From assembly GCA_016125075.1 (NCBI GenBank), contig WGMO01000011.1, forward strand, positions 186,001 to 250,000: a stretch of DNA of 64,000 nucleotides, read 5' to 3'. The DNA is from Terrimonas sp. (GTDB lineage Bacteria; Bacteroidota; Bacteroidia; Chitinophagales; Chitinophagaceae). The position numbers were made by a program, and so were the translations under genes. Under the pieces are notes generated by a model. It did no database searches, was not told the origin of the DNA, and was given only the letters and a program-made list of their open reading frames with translations. Shown piece after piece: positions 1 to 9,686 of the stretch; position 1 is the first letter of the stretch; each line of letters starts with the position of its first letter.

Positions 1-2
1 AT

Positions 3-404
3 GACACGGTCTATATAAAAAGGGAGGAATTCCGTTCGGAAGCCGCCGATTTTTTAAATATTCCCGACCTCACCGCTGGCCGCTATACAAAAAAATATGA
101 GGAAAGGAAGAACTATGAAGAGGATTTGAACAGGGCTTCGATCGCTTACTACCCGTTGAAAAAGGGAATGGAAATCACCCGCGAAGAGGTCAATATCATC
201 CCCACACCCGCCGGGAATGACAAAATCAGGAGCATCTATATTGAAACCTTCAGGGATGTAAAAGACAGTATCATCACGAAGAAACTTTACTGGCAGGTCG
301 ATGAAAGTTTTAAGACCGTTACCATCATTCAAAAAGAGAATCAGCCCGATAAAGTCTTCCAGAAAGAAGTGATTTGGAACAAACCTGCAGAAAGCAATGA
401 ATAA
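3..404 (+). CDS. Uncharacterised protein, 5'-truncated
   Basis: The reading frame is open from the window edge to a TAA at 402-404, giving at least 133 residues; the true start lies outside the window. An internal ATG at 126 exists, but the residues before it (charged, K/E/Y-rich) continue the same composition, so it is probably not the start. The protein is rich in charged and beta-forming residues, and no membrane segment, cysteine pattern or catalytic motif can be seen. It ends 12 bp before uvrC on the same strand, so the two may be co-transcribed. I do not recognise the family. Confidence 0.6.
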   Translation, partial: DTVYIKREEFRSEAADFLNIPDLTAGRYTKKYEERKNYEEDLNRASIAYYPLKKGMEITREEVNIIPTPAGNDKIRSIYIETFRDVKDSIITKKLYWQVDESFKTVTIIQKENQPDKVFQKEVIWNKPAESNE

Positions 405-416
405 AACCGGAAAGGC

Positions 417-2246
417 ATGACCGCTGCAGACTATAAAAAGATTTCAGGATCGATCCCTTCGCAGCCCGGCGTATACAAGTACTATGACCGTGATGAGACC
501 CTCTTATACGTAGGCAAGGCCAAGAACCTAAGAAAAAGGGTCAGTTCCTATTTTATAAAAAAACAGGGCAACTATAAGACCCACGAACTGGTATCCCGGA
601 TCAATAAGATTGAATTTACCATTGTCAACTCAGAGCAGGATGCCTTACTGCTGGAAAATTCTCTCATTAAAAATTTCCAGCCCAAATACAATATCGACCT
701 TAAAGATGATAAGTCCTACCCGTTTATCGTTATCAAAAATGAACCCTTTCCCAGGGTCTTCCTTACCAGGAAGAAAATTGATGATGGTTCCGAATACCTG
801 GGCCCCTATACATCCGTTCAGAAAGTGCGGGAATTACTGACCCTGATCAAGCAAAACATACAACTTCGTACCTGTACCCTTGACCTGAGCGAAACAAATA
901 TCCGGAAAAAGAAATTCAAGGTCTGTCTCGAATATCACCTTGGCAACTGTAAAGGGCCCTGTGAAAACCTGCAAAGCCCCGAAGATTACCGCCAGGGCAT
1001 CCTCCAGTTAAAGAATCTCCTGAAAGGAAACCTCTATCCTGTCATTCAGCATTTCAGGAAAGAAATGAAAACACAGGCGGAAGCGCTTGCTTTTGAAAAA
1101 GCAGAAATCACGAGGAAAAAGATTGAATACCTGGAGCAGTACCAGTCAAAATCCACGATTGTCAATACCCGTTTATCGAATATCGATGTATTTGCAGTGC
1201 TGAAAGAAAACCAGGTGGCCTATGTCAATTACCTGATGGTAGAGAACGGAACCATTGTCCAGACCAAAACCATTAGACTGGAATCCCACCTGGACGAAAC
1301 CGAAGAAGAGATTTTGATGGTTGCGGTGATGCATCTCCGTGCTAAGTTTGAAAGCAAGGCCACGGAGATCATTGTTCCCTTCAGGATCAGCCTGCCGGAA
1401 AATGATATCATGGTCACGGTTCCGAAAACCGGTGATAAGAAAAAGCTATTGGAACTTTCCATCAAAAACGCCACCTATTTTATCGAAGAGATCAGGAAAA
1501 AGGAAAGATTACAACTCTCGGATGCTTCCGTCAACCGGGAAGTTATATTACAGCATCTGCAGGAAGACCTATTGCTACAGCAATTACCCCGGCACATCGA
1601 GTGCTTTGACAATTCCAATTTCCAGGGTGCGTACCCGGTATCCGCCATGGTTTGTTTCAAGAACGGTGTGCCCAGTAAAAAGGATTACCGCCATTTCAAC
1701 ATTAAAACAGTTAAGGGTATTAACGATTTTGCCAGTATGAAAGAAACCGTTTTCAGGCGGTATAAACGCGTGCTGGCAGACAATGATCCCATTCCTCAAT
1801 TGATCATCATTGATGGAGGGAAAGGGCAACTGGGGGCCGCAGCAGAAGCCCTGCGTGAACTGGGACTGGAAAATAAAACGACAATCGTAGGGCTGGCAAA
1901 AAATGAAGAAGAGTTATTCTTTGCTCATGACCAGGAATCCTTAAAACTTCCCTACAATAGTGATAGCCTGAAATTCATCCGCAGGATCAGGGATGAAGTA
2001 CATCGTTTTGGAATCGGGTTCCACAGGGACCAGCGCAGCCGGGGTACTTTCAGGAATGAACTGGAATCGATCAGGGGAATAGGCAAATCAAGTGCGGAAA
2101 CCCTGCTCAAAACATATAAGTCGGTAAAGAATATCCGGTACCAGGATGTTGAGAGCCTTAAACAACTAATTGGAGAAAAGAAAACAGCGATCTTGGTCAA
2201 TTATTTCAGAGAAAAAGAGTCGGAAAAAGATCCATTAAAGGGCTGA
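417..2246 (+). CDS. uvrC: UvrABC system protein C (excinuclease subunit C)
   Basis: Cytoplasmic nuclease of nucleotide excision repair that makes the 3' and 5' incisions around a lesion after UvrA/UvrB loading. The 609 residues match the usual family length. In order: a GIY-YIG domain (GVY at 18-20, YVG at 31-33), a cysteine-containing middle region, a UVR UvrB-contact helix near 215-245, the RNase-H-like endonuclease domain (ECFDNSN, then IIDGGKGQL), and a C-terminal helix-hairpin-helix (SIRGIGKSSAETLL). The start ATG at 417 lies 12 bp after the preceding gene, behind a purine-rich GGAAAGG. A hairpin terminator follows the stop. Confidence 0.97.
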   Translation: MTAADYKKISGSIPSQPGVYKYYDRDETLLYVGKAKNLRKRVSSYFIKKQGNYKTHELVSRINKIEFTIVNSEQDALLLENSLIKNFQPKYNIDLKDDKSYPFIVIKNEPFPRVFLTRKKIDDGSEYLGPYTSVQKVRELLTLIKQNIQLRTCTLDLSETNIRKKKFKVCLEYHLGNCKGPCENLQSPEDYRQGILQLKNLLKGNLYPVIQHFRKEMKTQAEALAFEKAEITRKKIEYLEQYQSKSTIVNTRLSNIDVFAVLKENQVAYVNYLMVENGTIVQTKTIRLESHLDETEEEILMVAVMHLRAKFESKATEIIVPFRISLPENDIMVTVPKTGDKKKLLELSIKNATYFIEEIRKKERLQLSDASVNREVILQHLQEDLLLQQLPRHIECFDNSNFQGAYPVSAMVCFKNGVPSKKDYRHFNIKTVKGINDFASMKETVFRRYKRVLADNDPIPQLIIIDGGKGQLGAAAEALRELGLENKTTIVGLAKNEEELFFAHDQESLKLPYNSDSLKFIRRIRDEVHRFGIGFHRDQRSRGTFRNELESIRGIGKSSAETLLKTYKSVKNIRYQDVESLKQLIGEKKTAILVNYFREKESEKDPLKG

Positions 2247-2253
2247 AAAAAAA

Positions 2254-2285
2254 TGGGGCCAGGATAGAAATCCAGCCCCGTTTTT
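2254..2285 (+). terminator. Rho-independent terminator after uvrC
   Basis: Just after the uvrC stop, GGGGC...GGAT pairs with ATCC...GCCCC around an AGAA loop, with a small internal bulge, and is followed by GTTTTT. An A-run precedes it. It fits termination of uvrC transcription on the plus strand. Confidence 0.7.
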
Positions 2286-2412
2286 AAAATCCAATATCCT
2301 ATGAAAAACCGAGGTAAAAGTACAACTAATCTTTTAATAACCTATACCCATTACGTGGTATTTTTATTTTTTTTGATTTTATTTTATTGTGCTCATTATT
2401 AGTTTTTTACAT

Positions 2413-2438
2413 AAAAAAAAGGCCCCGAAATCGGGGCC
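2413..2438 (-). terminator. Rho-independent terminator after gldN
   Basis: GGCCCCG and CGGGGCC form a perfect 7-bp GC stem with an AAAT loop. An eight-A run on its left becomes the T-tract when read on the minus strand. It sits 33 bp downstream of the gldN stop and closes the gldKLMN operon. Confidence 0.85.
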
Positions 2439-2471
2439 TGGGTATCGTAGTTTTACGATTCTATAGCCTGA

Positions 2472-3488
2472 TTAATAAGACCACAGGTTTTGTTCGTAAT
2501 CAAATATTCTGTTCTTGATATTGTCACCCTCCAGCAAGGCCAGTATCGGGTCTTTGATATAACTCCTGATCACCTTATCGGAAGCGTTATCCAGGGTCGA
2601 CTTGGTAATATAGCTGCTGAACATCCTGGCTTCAAATAATTCCTCCCAGGTCATCCTGCCCAATCCCATGTTTTTAGGGTTATAAACTTCATTTCTGGCC
2701 AGCAGGGGGCGCAGATCGGGGTAATATAACCAGAACATCACCACCGTACCTCTTTCCTGGCCGTTATCGGCATACCTGATCAATACAGGCGCAATGCCCA
2801 GGATCCTGACAAACATACGGCTGGATTCGCGGTCAAATACCCACTCTTCCTTGATACGCAGTTTGAGAACGCTTTTTGAATCAAATGTCTTTAAGGTAAC
2901 CACACGGGCTACTATCTTACTGGGATCATCAATATCCCTTTTATCAACGGTATCATAACCACCGGCCGTTTGCTTATTAACATCATCCAGGGTCAGCGGT
3001 GTTGTAAACCTGTCATCTGCAAAAGCGGTTACTTCACCTTTTCTAACGGCGTTCAGGAGGATATCGACAAATAACTGGCTGCCATTATCATTTTCAGATG
3101 CAAACCGGAAGGGCATATTCATTTTTTCCCGCAGGTCCAGTTCGCGCCATACCTTTTCCGCATAAAGGGCATCATCCCAACGGAGATGCTCGTAGGGAAG
3201 CGGGTTCCGTTCGTTGATACTGCTTTTATCAAAGGCATTGTCATTACGCATGGATGGTTTTGCCATTCCAGTCTGGGCGCCTGCCGTATCATAGGTGATC
3301 GGAATATTAAGTCCCGGATCATACGCTGGTAACTTATTGTTATTATTCACCTCCTGCTCATTGGTGGCAGGCTGATTGGCAGCGGGCTTTTTCTTGGACT
3401 GCCTTTGAGCATCGGCTCCGGCAGCCAGGCATAACAACATGGCTACACCGAAAATATTCTTGATAATGCACCTTTTCATTGTCAACAT
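2472..3488 (-). CDS. gldN: Type IX secretion / gliding motility protein GldN (PorN)
   Basis: Periplasmic component of the type IX secretion system; in studied species GldN/PorN binds the GldK/PorK lipoprotein ring under the outer membrane. The 338-residue product has a signal peptide (hydrophobic stretch ending in AGADAQ, about residue 28), then a K/N/Q-rich linker and the GldN domain with WEELFEARMFSSY near 280-295. It is the last gene of gldKLMN, begins 2 bp after gldM and is followed by a strong terminator. An ATG three codons in (3479) is an alternative start that leaves the signal peptide intact. Confidence 0.95.
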   Translation of the reverse strand: MLTMKRCIIKNIFGVAMLLCLAAGADAQRQSKKKPAANQPATNEQEVNNNNKLPAYDPGLNIPITYDTAGAQTGMAKPSMRNDNAFDKSSINERNPLPYEHLRWDDALYAEKVWRELDLREKMNMPFRFASENDNGSQLFVDILLNAVRKGEVTAFADDRFTTPLTLDDVNKQTAGGYDTVDKRDIDDPSKIVARVVTLKTFDSKSVLKLRIKEEWVFDRESSRMFVRILGIAPVLIRYADNGQERGTVVMFWLYYPDLRPLLARNEVYNPKNMGLGRMTWEELFEARMFSSYITKSTLDNASDKVIRSYIKDPILALLEGDNIKNRIFDYEQNLWSY

Positions 3489-3490
3489 TT

Positions 3491-5020
3491 TTACTTTATA
3501 TAATAAACGAGCGAAGGTATCTTTCTATTTTGTCCATCCTCTCCTAATGCCCTGATTCCGTCAATATAAACTGTTTTACCCGTTTTTACATGTGTTTTGA
3601 TGAGGTTGATCGCCTTATCATCAAACGCATTGCCCGTACACTGAGCTTCCACGATATCACCATCATCACTATCGGTACTGATGGTAAACTGGGTTACTTT
3701 ATATTTAAGGTCAAAAGGAAAATCTTTAATCCATGCTCCAACACCACCCTGTGCCCTGAAAGTAGCAGCTGGAACGTTTTCACCGCTGGGGAAACCACCA
3801 ACAGTAGCCACTGCATCCGGGATCTGGCGTACACGGAACTGGGAAATACCGGCTACTTTGCCATCCACCATCACGGTAATCTTACAATCATCTGACTGCT
3901 GTTTTACCCGGGCGATATATTTACCGTTGCCGACTTTTTGAATGGTACCGCCTGCACCTGCAATTGAGGGCACAATCTTATCATCACCGCCACCACTCGC
4001 AGCAATGGTAATGGGGTTATCGACGCCGATATACAGTACGTTCATCTTATCCAGGGCAATTGAGGCGTTGGACTGGCCAACGGTGTACTGGATCTGCTTT
4101 TCTATAACCTGGGGTTTGTTATCCTGGTCAACATAAGAAATTTTCACGGGAATGGAATGGTCGCCCAGTCCGCCGCCGTTTATTTTCATATGTGCAGCGC
4201 CATCTTCACCGATCGGCACGTTTGCACCATTAATGGTAATGGTAGGCTGAGCGGCTTTACTGAAAGCGCCCACACCGGCCATCACGTCAATTTCCTGGCC
4301 GGGCATAGCATAGGTAGTGCTTTGACCAACAATAGCTGTATAGGTATCGAAGCGAACTTCCACCTTACCCACCTGCTCATGGCAGTAGCTAATGATCTTG
4401 TTTTCAGAAGTCTTAACGTCATTCTGGAATTTACTCAGGATCGTTAATGCGGCTACTGAAGGTACCATACGGAAATAAGCAGCTTCCCAGGAATTATTCC
4501 CTTTGTTCTTGGTAGGAGGCATGCTCAAATCAATGGGTAAAGTAGTAGCGAACTGCTGTTTGATTTGGGGGTCAATTTCTAATAAATCCGCTTTATACTG
4601 CTCCAGCATTTGCTTCAATTTCTTACCCTCACCTTTTTCAACCATAATACGGGTAGGAACATCCAGGTTATCTTCTTTGTAATTCTTAGTCTCTGGATTA
4701 TAATCAGAAGCTGTCAGTATTTTTGTTTTCAGACCGGAAATATATTCATTTAATGATTTTGTTAATTGCTGCACCTGCTGTGCTTTGGGATACCAAATCT
4801 TCGCTTTTTCAGCAGATTCAGGCTTGGTAGTCTTCTCCAGAAGAGAACCCATGACAGTCTCGGTGGAATTATTAACCGTTTTTACAGAGCTTTCCAAACT
4901 GTTATTAACAGTTTTAAAGGCATTCAGGATCTCAGCTGATACGTTGAGTGCTAACAGGGCTGTCAGCACCAGGTACATCATATTGATCATTTTTTGCCGC
5001 GGCTCACGAGGTAAAGCCAT
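3491..5020 (-). CDS. gldM: Type IX secretion / gliding motility protein GldM (PorM)
   Basis: Inner-membrane protein with a long periplasmic arm that, with GldL, forms the proton-driven motor of the type IX secretion system. The 509 residues match the family. A short basic cytoplasmic N-terminus (REPRQKM) is followed by a single membrane helix (about 12-33, MMYLVLTALLALNVSAEIL), then helical and repeated beta-domain periplasmic regions, ending in the usual IPSLVYYIK-type tail. It lies between gldL (122-bp gap) and gldN (2 bp), the canonical order. Confidence 0.96.
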   Translation of the reverse strand: MALPREPRQKMINMMYLVLTALLALNVSAEILNAFKTVNNSLESSVKTVNNSTETVMGSLLEKTTKPESAEKAKIWYPKAQQVQQLTKSLNEYISGLKTKILTASDYNPETKNYKEDNLDVPTRIMVEKGEGKKLKQMLEQYKADLLEIDPQIKQQFATTLPIDLSMPPTKNKGNNSWEAAYFRMVPSVAALTILSKFQNDVKTSENKIISYCHEQVGKVEVRFDTYTAIVGQSTTYAMPGQEIDVMAGVGAFSKAAQPTITINGANVPIGEDGAAHMKINGGGLGDHSIPVKISYVDQDNKPQVIEKQIQYTVGQSNASIALDKMNVLYIGVDNPITIAASGGGDDKIVPSIAGAGGTIQKVGNGKYIARVKQQSDDCKITVMVDGKVAGISQFRVRQIPDAVATVGGFPSGENVPAATFRAQGGVGAWIKDFPFDLKYKVTQFTISTDSDDGDIVEAQCTGNAFDDKAINLIKTHVKTGKTVYIDGIRALGEDGQNRKIPSLVYYIK

Positions 5021-5142
5021 AATATTCTATTTTTTTATCCGCTTTGGGCAGAATGGATTAGATAAAAGGTGACTATGTTCTAAAATCTAAGGATACGGAT
5101 TTCGTATTTATTTTATAAAACGAAACCATTATGAAAAAATTA

Positions 5143-5970
5143 TCAGGAACGACCCTGCATCGCACTGAGCATGTTGCCATACACCTGGTTCAGGCGTCCC
5201 AGATTCGTTGCTAATACAGCAATCTGGTCGTGCGCCTTCTTGGCATCATCCACACTACCCTGCATAGCTTCTGAGGCCGATGTAAGGTTACTGTAGAATT
5301 TGTTCATTGCTTTCAGGTGGTTATTGGTATCCTGTAATTCCAGTTCATAAATTGTATTGAGGGAAGACAGGTTCTTAGTCAGCACCTGCACCTGCTCATG
5401 GAACTGCTTGGTACCTTCGGCGGCATTATTAAAGTGCTGAACACTGTGGGCAGCGCCAACATATGCATCTTTCATTTGGCCGAGTGCCTGTGCAGCTTCT
5501 TTTGTTTTAGCGGTGTAATCTCCGGTGGCAGCCACTACATCAGTAATGTCCGACATCTTATCTACCGTTACACCCAGCTTTTTGAAATTTTCACCCAGTT
5601 TTCCAAGATTGGTAGGGGTGATCTCAGCGGCTGACAGCATATCATCCAGCTTGGTCAAAGCAGGATTTCCTGTATTACCAGCTAAAGCCAGCGGGGTAAC
5701 TTCAAACCTTCCGGTTCTTGCTTTTTCAACATCAGGGTGTTCGTTAATATTAGGAAAATAACGCTCCCAATGGGGTTCTTCTGGAGGAGCAACCATGAAG
5801 GCCATAATAAGGAATACGGCAACTTCACAAAGAAGTCCTAATGTGATCATTTCGTCGGCAGCGGGCCAGTGGCGGATTTTGAATAAGGCTCCCAGGATTA
5901 CCACGGCAGCAAAAAAGCTGAATAAAAAATTAAGGACAACCTGGCCTTTTTTCGTCTTAAAGTAAAGCAT
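5143..5970 (-). CDS. gldL: Type IX secretion / gliding motility protein GldL (PorL)
   Basis: Inner-membrane motor subunit that partners GldM. Two membrane helices are visible at about residues 10-32 and 40-61, followed by a cytoplasmic coiled-coil-like tail rich in A/Q/N. The second helix carries Glu49 (LLCEVAVF), matching the conserved membrane glutamate reported as functionally important in Flavobacterium GldL. Length is 275 residues. A perfect hairpin separates it from gldK upstream, and a 122-bp gap precedes gldM. Confidence 0.95.
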   Translation of the reverse strand: MLYFKTKKGQVVLNFLFSFFAAVVILGALFKIRHWPAADEMITLGLLCEVAVFLIMAFMVAPPEEPHWERYFPNINEHPDVEKARTGRFEVTPLALAGNTGNPALTKLDDMLSAAEITPTNLGKLGENFKKLGVTVDKMSDITDVVAATGDYTAKTKEAAQALGQMKDAYVGAAHSVQHFNNAAEGTKQFHEQVQVLTKNLSSLNTIYELELQDTNNHLKAMNKFYSNLTSASEAMQGSVDDAKKAHDQIAVLATNLGRLNQVYGNMLSAMQGRS

Positions 5971-6040
5971 AATGGGCTCGTTTAATAGGTGAATTAAAGG
6001 ATTATAAAATAAAAATTTGCAAGTAGTTAGTCTGGGAGAA

Positions 6041-6067
6041 ATGAGGCCGGAAAACTACCGGCCTCAT
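6041..6067 (-). other. Perfect 10-bp hairpin between gldK and gldL
   Basis: ATGAGGCCGG and CCGGCCTCAT pair perfectly around a 7-nt loop within the gldK-gldL gap, 21 bp after the gldK stop. On the minus strand the hairpin is followed by TTCTCCC rather than a T-tract, so it is a poor intrinsic terminator. It may be a partial attenuator or an mRNA processing/stability element that sets GldK against GldLMN levels (inference). Confidence 0.6.
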
Positions 6068-6088
6068 CTAAAAATATTTTTATATAAA

Positions 6089-7402
6089 TTATCCGCCTCG
6101 GCTACCTTTCTGAGGTGCTGCGGGGAGATCAATTACACTCCGGAATCCAATATAAGATTTAGCAGTATCCTGGTACTCGTAAGTCCTGGTACCAGTTTGA
6201 AGATAATATCCAACATCTTTCCAGCTTCCGCCCCTGATCACTTTACGCTTCATCAGCGGGGGATCTGTATCTTTTGCATTCCATCTAACATCGGGGTTCA
6301 TGTCATGCTGGAAGGTGAATCCTCCTTCATAGAAAATGGAAGAAGTCCACTCTGCCACGTTACCTGCCATATTATACAGACCAAAATCGTTAGGCCAGTA
6401 GGCATCGGCACGAACAGTATAGAAACCGCCATCTTCAGGATAATTACCACGACCGGGTTTAAAGTTGGCCATCAAACAACCCTTCTTGTTTCGGAGGTAG
6501 TAATTACCCCAGGGAAACATGGATTGTGAACGACCGCCACGGGCTGCATATTCCCATTGGGCTTCTGTAGGCAGACGGAAATCAGATTCCTGTGTCCTGT
6601 TTTTTGAACTCAGGTAAGAATTAAGATATAAAGTCCTCCAGTTACAAAAAGCATCAGCCTGTTTCCAGTTTACCCCAACCACCGGATAGTTTCCAAAAGC
6701 CGGGTGACTGAAATATCTTTTTGTCATGGGTTCATTGTAAGAGTAGGCGAAATCACGGATCCAAACCAGGGTATCCGGGTAAACCTGTACCGGGAACCTT
6801 TCGATGAATTTAGACCGGGCTACACCGGCATTTTCCCTTTTTGCTGCTTCTTTCAGGTCAAAACGTTCCACCTGGTAGATGATCTGAGTGGGGTCAATCT
6901 CCATTTTACCGAAAATCCTGTCGTCGGGAGGAAGCATCAGTTTGGTCTGTCCCAGCTCTTCGAGCACTTTAGGATCATTCCATTTCAATGTCTTCATTTT
7001 AGCCCAATCGACATATTCTTTCCCGTCTTTACCCGGTTTCAGGTATTTCAATTCAGTGGCAGCCACCGAGTCCCTGACCCAGAAAACAAACTGACGGTAT
7101 TCATTATTGGTTATTTCTGTTGCATCCATCCAGAAACCGCTAATAGAGATTGACCGGTTTCTTGCACTTAATGAATAGGAGGGATCCTCATCACTGGGAC
7201 CCATGTGAAAGGTTCCCTGAGGAATATATACCATGCCCGGAGGGCGCGGTAAGGTATACTTACTGCCAGGAGAAATGCCATAAACCTGACCATCATTGGG
7301 CAAGGCTCCGGCTTTTTTCTTTTTTCCCAGAATGCCGCAACTGCTTACCATTACCATGATAACCAGGGCGAAAAAGACATAGATTGGGTTCTTCATTTTC
7401 AT
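6089..7402 (-). CDS. gldK: Type IX secretion lipoprotein GldK (PorK), FGE-sulfatase fold
   Basis: Outer-membrane lipoprotein that forms the periplasmic ring of the type IX secretion system with GldN. From the chosen start the protein has 437 residues: a lipoprotein signal (VMVSSCGI, lipobox Cys about residue 22), then a formylglycine-generating-enzyme-like domain (IPQGTFHMG, then DATEITNNEYRQF, LPTEAQWEYAARGG and IRGGSWKD). The frame extends upstream to 7453, but a TATATTTG -7 box at 7422-7429 lies inside that extension and the signal peptide starts at MKMKNP, so 7402 (or 7396) is preferred. First gene of gldKLMN. Confidence 0.95.
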   Translation of the reverse strand: MKMKNPIYVFFALVIMVMVSSCGILGKKKKAGALPNDGQVYGISPGSKYTLPRPPGMVYIPQGTFHMGPSDEDPSYSLSARNRSISISGFWMDATEITNNEYRQFVFWVRDSVAATELKYLKPGKDGKEYVDWAKMKTLKWNDPKVLEELGQTKLMLPPDDRIFGKMEIDPTQIIYQVERFDLKEAAKRENAGVARSKFIERFPVQVYPDTLVWIRDFAYSYNEPMTKRYFSHPAFGNYPVVGVNWKQADAFCNWRTLYLNSYLSSKNRTQESDFRLPTEAQWEYAARGGRSQSMFPWGNYYLRNKKGCLMANFKPGRGNYPEDGGFYTVRADAYWPNDFGLYNMAGNVAEWTSSIFYEGGFTFQHDMNPDVRWNAKDTDPPLMKRKVIRGGSWKDVGYYLQTGTRTYEYQDTAKSYIGFRSVIDLPAAPQKGSRGG

Positions 7403-7421
7403 ACACTTAAAGGGTATTGGA

Positions 7422-7429
7422 CAAATATA
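7422..7429 (-). promoter_or_regulatory. Bacteroidota -7 box (TATATTTG) for gldKLMN
   Basis: The minus strand reads TATATTTG, an exact match to the Bacteroidota TAnnTTTG -7 element, 20 nt before the ATG at 7402. No clean TTTG -33 box at the ideal spacing was found. It decides the gldK start. Confidence 0.55.
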
Positions 7430-7544
7430 AGATTTTGATGAAATCTTGCTCACAAGGTTAATATTTATTTTTTAATATTCAAAGCTCTTTTACGAGGTAA
7501 AGTTTCTAACGATTTTTGTTCTGAGTTATTGCGTTTAACAGCAA

Positions 7545-9614
7545 TTATTCAGGTTTATTTTTTGCCAAAAGCGCTTTAAAATCATCAAAATCAGAGACTG
7601 GTTGCAAACAGGTATAATCCCGGCATAAATAGATTTTCACAGACCCGCCTCCCTTTTTATCGGATAATAATGGAAATTGGTTGTTTGCTTCCGTTGAACA
7701 CATTATGATTTTATGTGGTATATATAACCCTAATACCTGATCATAAATGTTTTCGGGATCTTTTCCAACAACAGCGATCTCCTTTGTTCCGTACACGATC
7801 TCCTGCAGCAGGCAGGCCCAGTTACCAAACGAAACCGGGTATTTAATAATTGCATTCAGGAGGCTTTTTATTATGCGAAGGGCCCGGTCTTTCAAGTCAT
7901 CCTTCCCAAAATAATTCGACAACTGGTACAGATTATAGGCCATGACCGAATTGCCGGAGGGAACTGCACCGTCATACACTTCCTTTTTCCTGACAATGAC
8001 ATCCTCTTGATCTTTATGCGTATAAAAGAAATAGCCGGTTCCGGTTTCTTCAAAATTATTGAGCACATAATTTGCTATCTCCATGGCTGTTAGCAGGTAT
8101 TCCCTGTTTCCGGTGATCTCCTGTAACTGGATCAGGGCCTGGATCAGGAAGGCATAATCATCCAGAAAAGCCGGATACTTCGACCGGTTATTTTTATAGG
8201 TATGGAAGTACCCGCCATTCCCGTCCTTAAATTTCTCGAGCAGGAAATCCATATTCCTGACGGCCAGCTCTTTGTAGGGCAGGTGACCGGTTGCTGCAAA
8301 TGCATGGCACAGGGCGGTATTGGCCAATGCATTCCAACCCAATATGACCTTGTCATCCAACTGGGGTCTTGTCCGTTTATTCCTTTGTTGCAGGAGTTTT
8401 TGTTTGCCCTCCTGAAGGAGGCGTTGCAGTTCCCCTGTAGGGATACCTGCAGTTTTACTGAATTCTGCTATCCCCTTTCTTATCCAAAGTATGTTTTTAC
8501 CCTCCCAGTTACCTTCAGCCGTAATATCATAGAACTGGCAGAATAGCGGGGCGTCATCACCCAGCAGATCTTCCACCTCCTGCTGATCCCACACATAGAA
8601 TTTCCCTTCTTCTCCCTCACTATCAGCATCAAGCGCAGAAAAAAAGCCCCCCTCCTCACTGAGCATTTCGGCCTCCAGGAACCCGATCGTTTCACGGATG
8701 GCATCCCGGTAGCGGTCTTTCCCTGTAACCTGGTATGCCTCTGCCATGACCGTTATTAAAAGCGCATTATCATAGAGCATTTTTTCAAAATGCGGAACCA
8801 GCCATTCAGCATCGGTCGAATAGCGGGCAAAGCCACCCCCCACCTGGTCATAGATTCCTCCGTCAATCATCTTATCCAGACTCAGTAATCCCTGCCGAAG
8901 GGCCGCTTCGTTTTGGGTTTCGTGATAATTACGCAGCAGGAATTTAATAATCTGTGTTTGGGGAAATTTTGGCGCTTTCCCAAACCCGCCCCAGTCCGGG
9001 TCGGCCGTTTTCATGATCGCTGACACTATATCTGCTGTCATGGTATCGGAGAATATCACCCCTTCATGATCACTGCTGAATCCAAATGAATTGGATTGAA
9101 TGATATGTTCGGTCAGGTTTTCAGCCTGCGCATCAATTTCATGTCGCCGGTTATTGAATGCCTCGGAAACCCCCATTAAAACATCCTGCCAGGAAGGACG
9201 GTTATATGCTTTTTGAGGCGGGAAATAGGTGCCGCCATAAAAAGGCTTCCCCTCAGGCGTCAGAAAAACATTCAGCGGCCAGCCCCCGCTGCCCGTCATG
9301 GCCTGTACCGCATCCATGTAAATATGGTCCAGATCAGGTCTTTCTTCCCTGTCGATTTTGATATTGATGAAATGACTGTTCATGATAGTGGCAGTCGGTT
9401 CATGTTCAAAACTTTCCTTTTCCATGACATGACACCAATGACAGGCAGAATACCCAATACTCACCAGGATCGGCTTTTGCAAAGTCTTTGCCAAGGTTAA
9501 GGCTTCATCCCCCCAGGGATACCAGTTTACGGGATTATGGGCATGCTGTAACAGATAGGGACTTGTTTCCCCGATAAGTTTGTTGGTGAATGGATAAGAG
9601 GAGTGATCAGACAT
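7545..9614 (-). CDS. Thioredoxin domain-containing protein, YyaL/SSP411 family (DUF255)
   Basis: The 689-residue product has the family layout: an N-terminal thioredoxin-like domain opening with [18 protein letters not shown] (about 18-35) and the conserved C58-H-W-C61 motif, then an (alpha/alpha)6-barrel region resembling N-acylglucosamine 2-epimerases/cellobiose epimerases ([25 protein letters not shown]). The biochemical role of the family is not established. No signal peptide is seen, so a cytoplasmic location is likely. The gene sits between hemD and gldK on the same strand. Confidence 0.9.
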   Translation of the reverse strand: MSDHSSYPFTNKLIGETSPYLLQHAHNPVNWYPWGDEALTLAKTLQKPILVSIGYSACHWCHVMEKESFEHEPTATIMNSHFINIKIDREERPDLDHIYMDAVQAMTGSGGWPLNVFLTPEGKPFYGGTYFPPQKAYNRPSWQDVLMGVSEAFNNRRHEIDAQAENLTEHIIQSNSFGFSSDHEGVIFSDTMTADIVSAIMKTADPDWGGFGKAPKFPQTQIIKFLLRNYHETQNEAALRQGLLSLDKMIDGGIYDQVGGGFARYSTDAEWLVPHFEKMLYDNALLITVMAEAYQVTGKDRYRDAIRETIGFLEAEMLSEEGGFFSALDADSEGEEGKFYVWDQQEVEDLLGDDAPLFCQFYDITAEGNWEGKNILWIRKGIAEFSKTAGIPTGELQRLLQEGKQKLLQQRNKRTRPQLDDKVILGWNALANTALCHAFAATGHLPYKELAVRNMDFLLEKFKDGNGGYFHTYKNNRSKYPAFLDDYAFLIQALIQLQEITGNREYLLTAMEIANYVLNNFEETGTGYFFYTHKDQEDVIVRKKEVYDGAVPSGNSVMAYNLYQLSNYFGKDDLKDRALRIIKSLLNAIIKYPVSFGNWACLLQEIVYGTKEIAVVGKDPENIYDQVLGLYIPHKIIMCSTEANNQFPLLSDKKGGGSVKIYLCRDYTCLQPVSDFDDFKALLAKNKPE

Positions 9615-9644
9615 GCCGCAAAGGTCGCATAAAACCGCGGGGCA

Positions 9645-9667
9645 TAAAAAAAGGGGCTACTGCCCCT
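9645..9667 (-). terminator. Rho-independent terminator after hemD
   Basis: AGGGGC and GCCCCT pair around a TACT loop; the A7 run on the left gives a T-tract on the minus strand. It lies 20 bp after the hemD stop and just upstream of the YyaL-family gene, so those two genes are probably transcribed separately. Confidence 0.75.
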
Positions 9668-9686
9668 GTCAATATCTTTATGGGTA

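Noticed and set aside
6017-6529. A 170-residue plus-strand frame opposite gldK
   Set aside because: It is antisense to the conserved sulfatase-like domain of gldK and has no start context.
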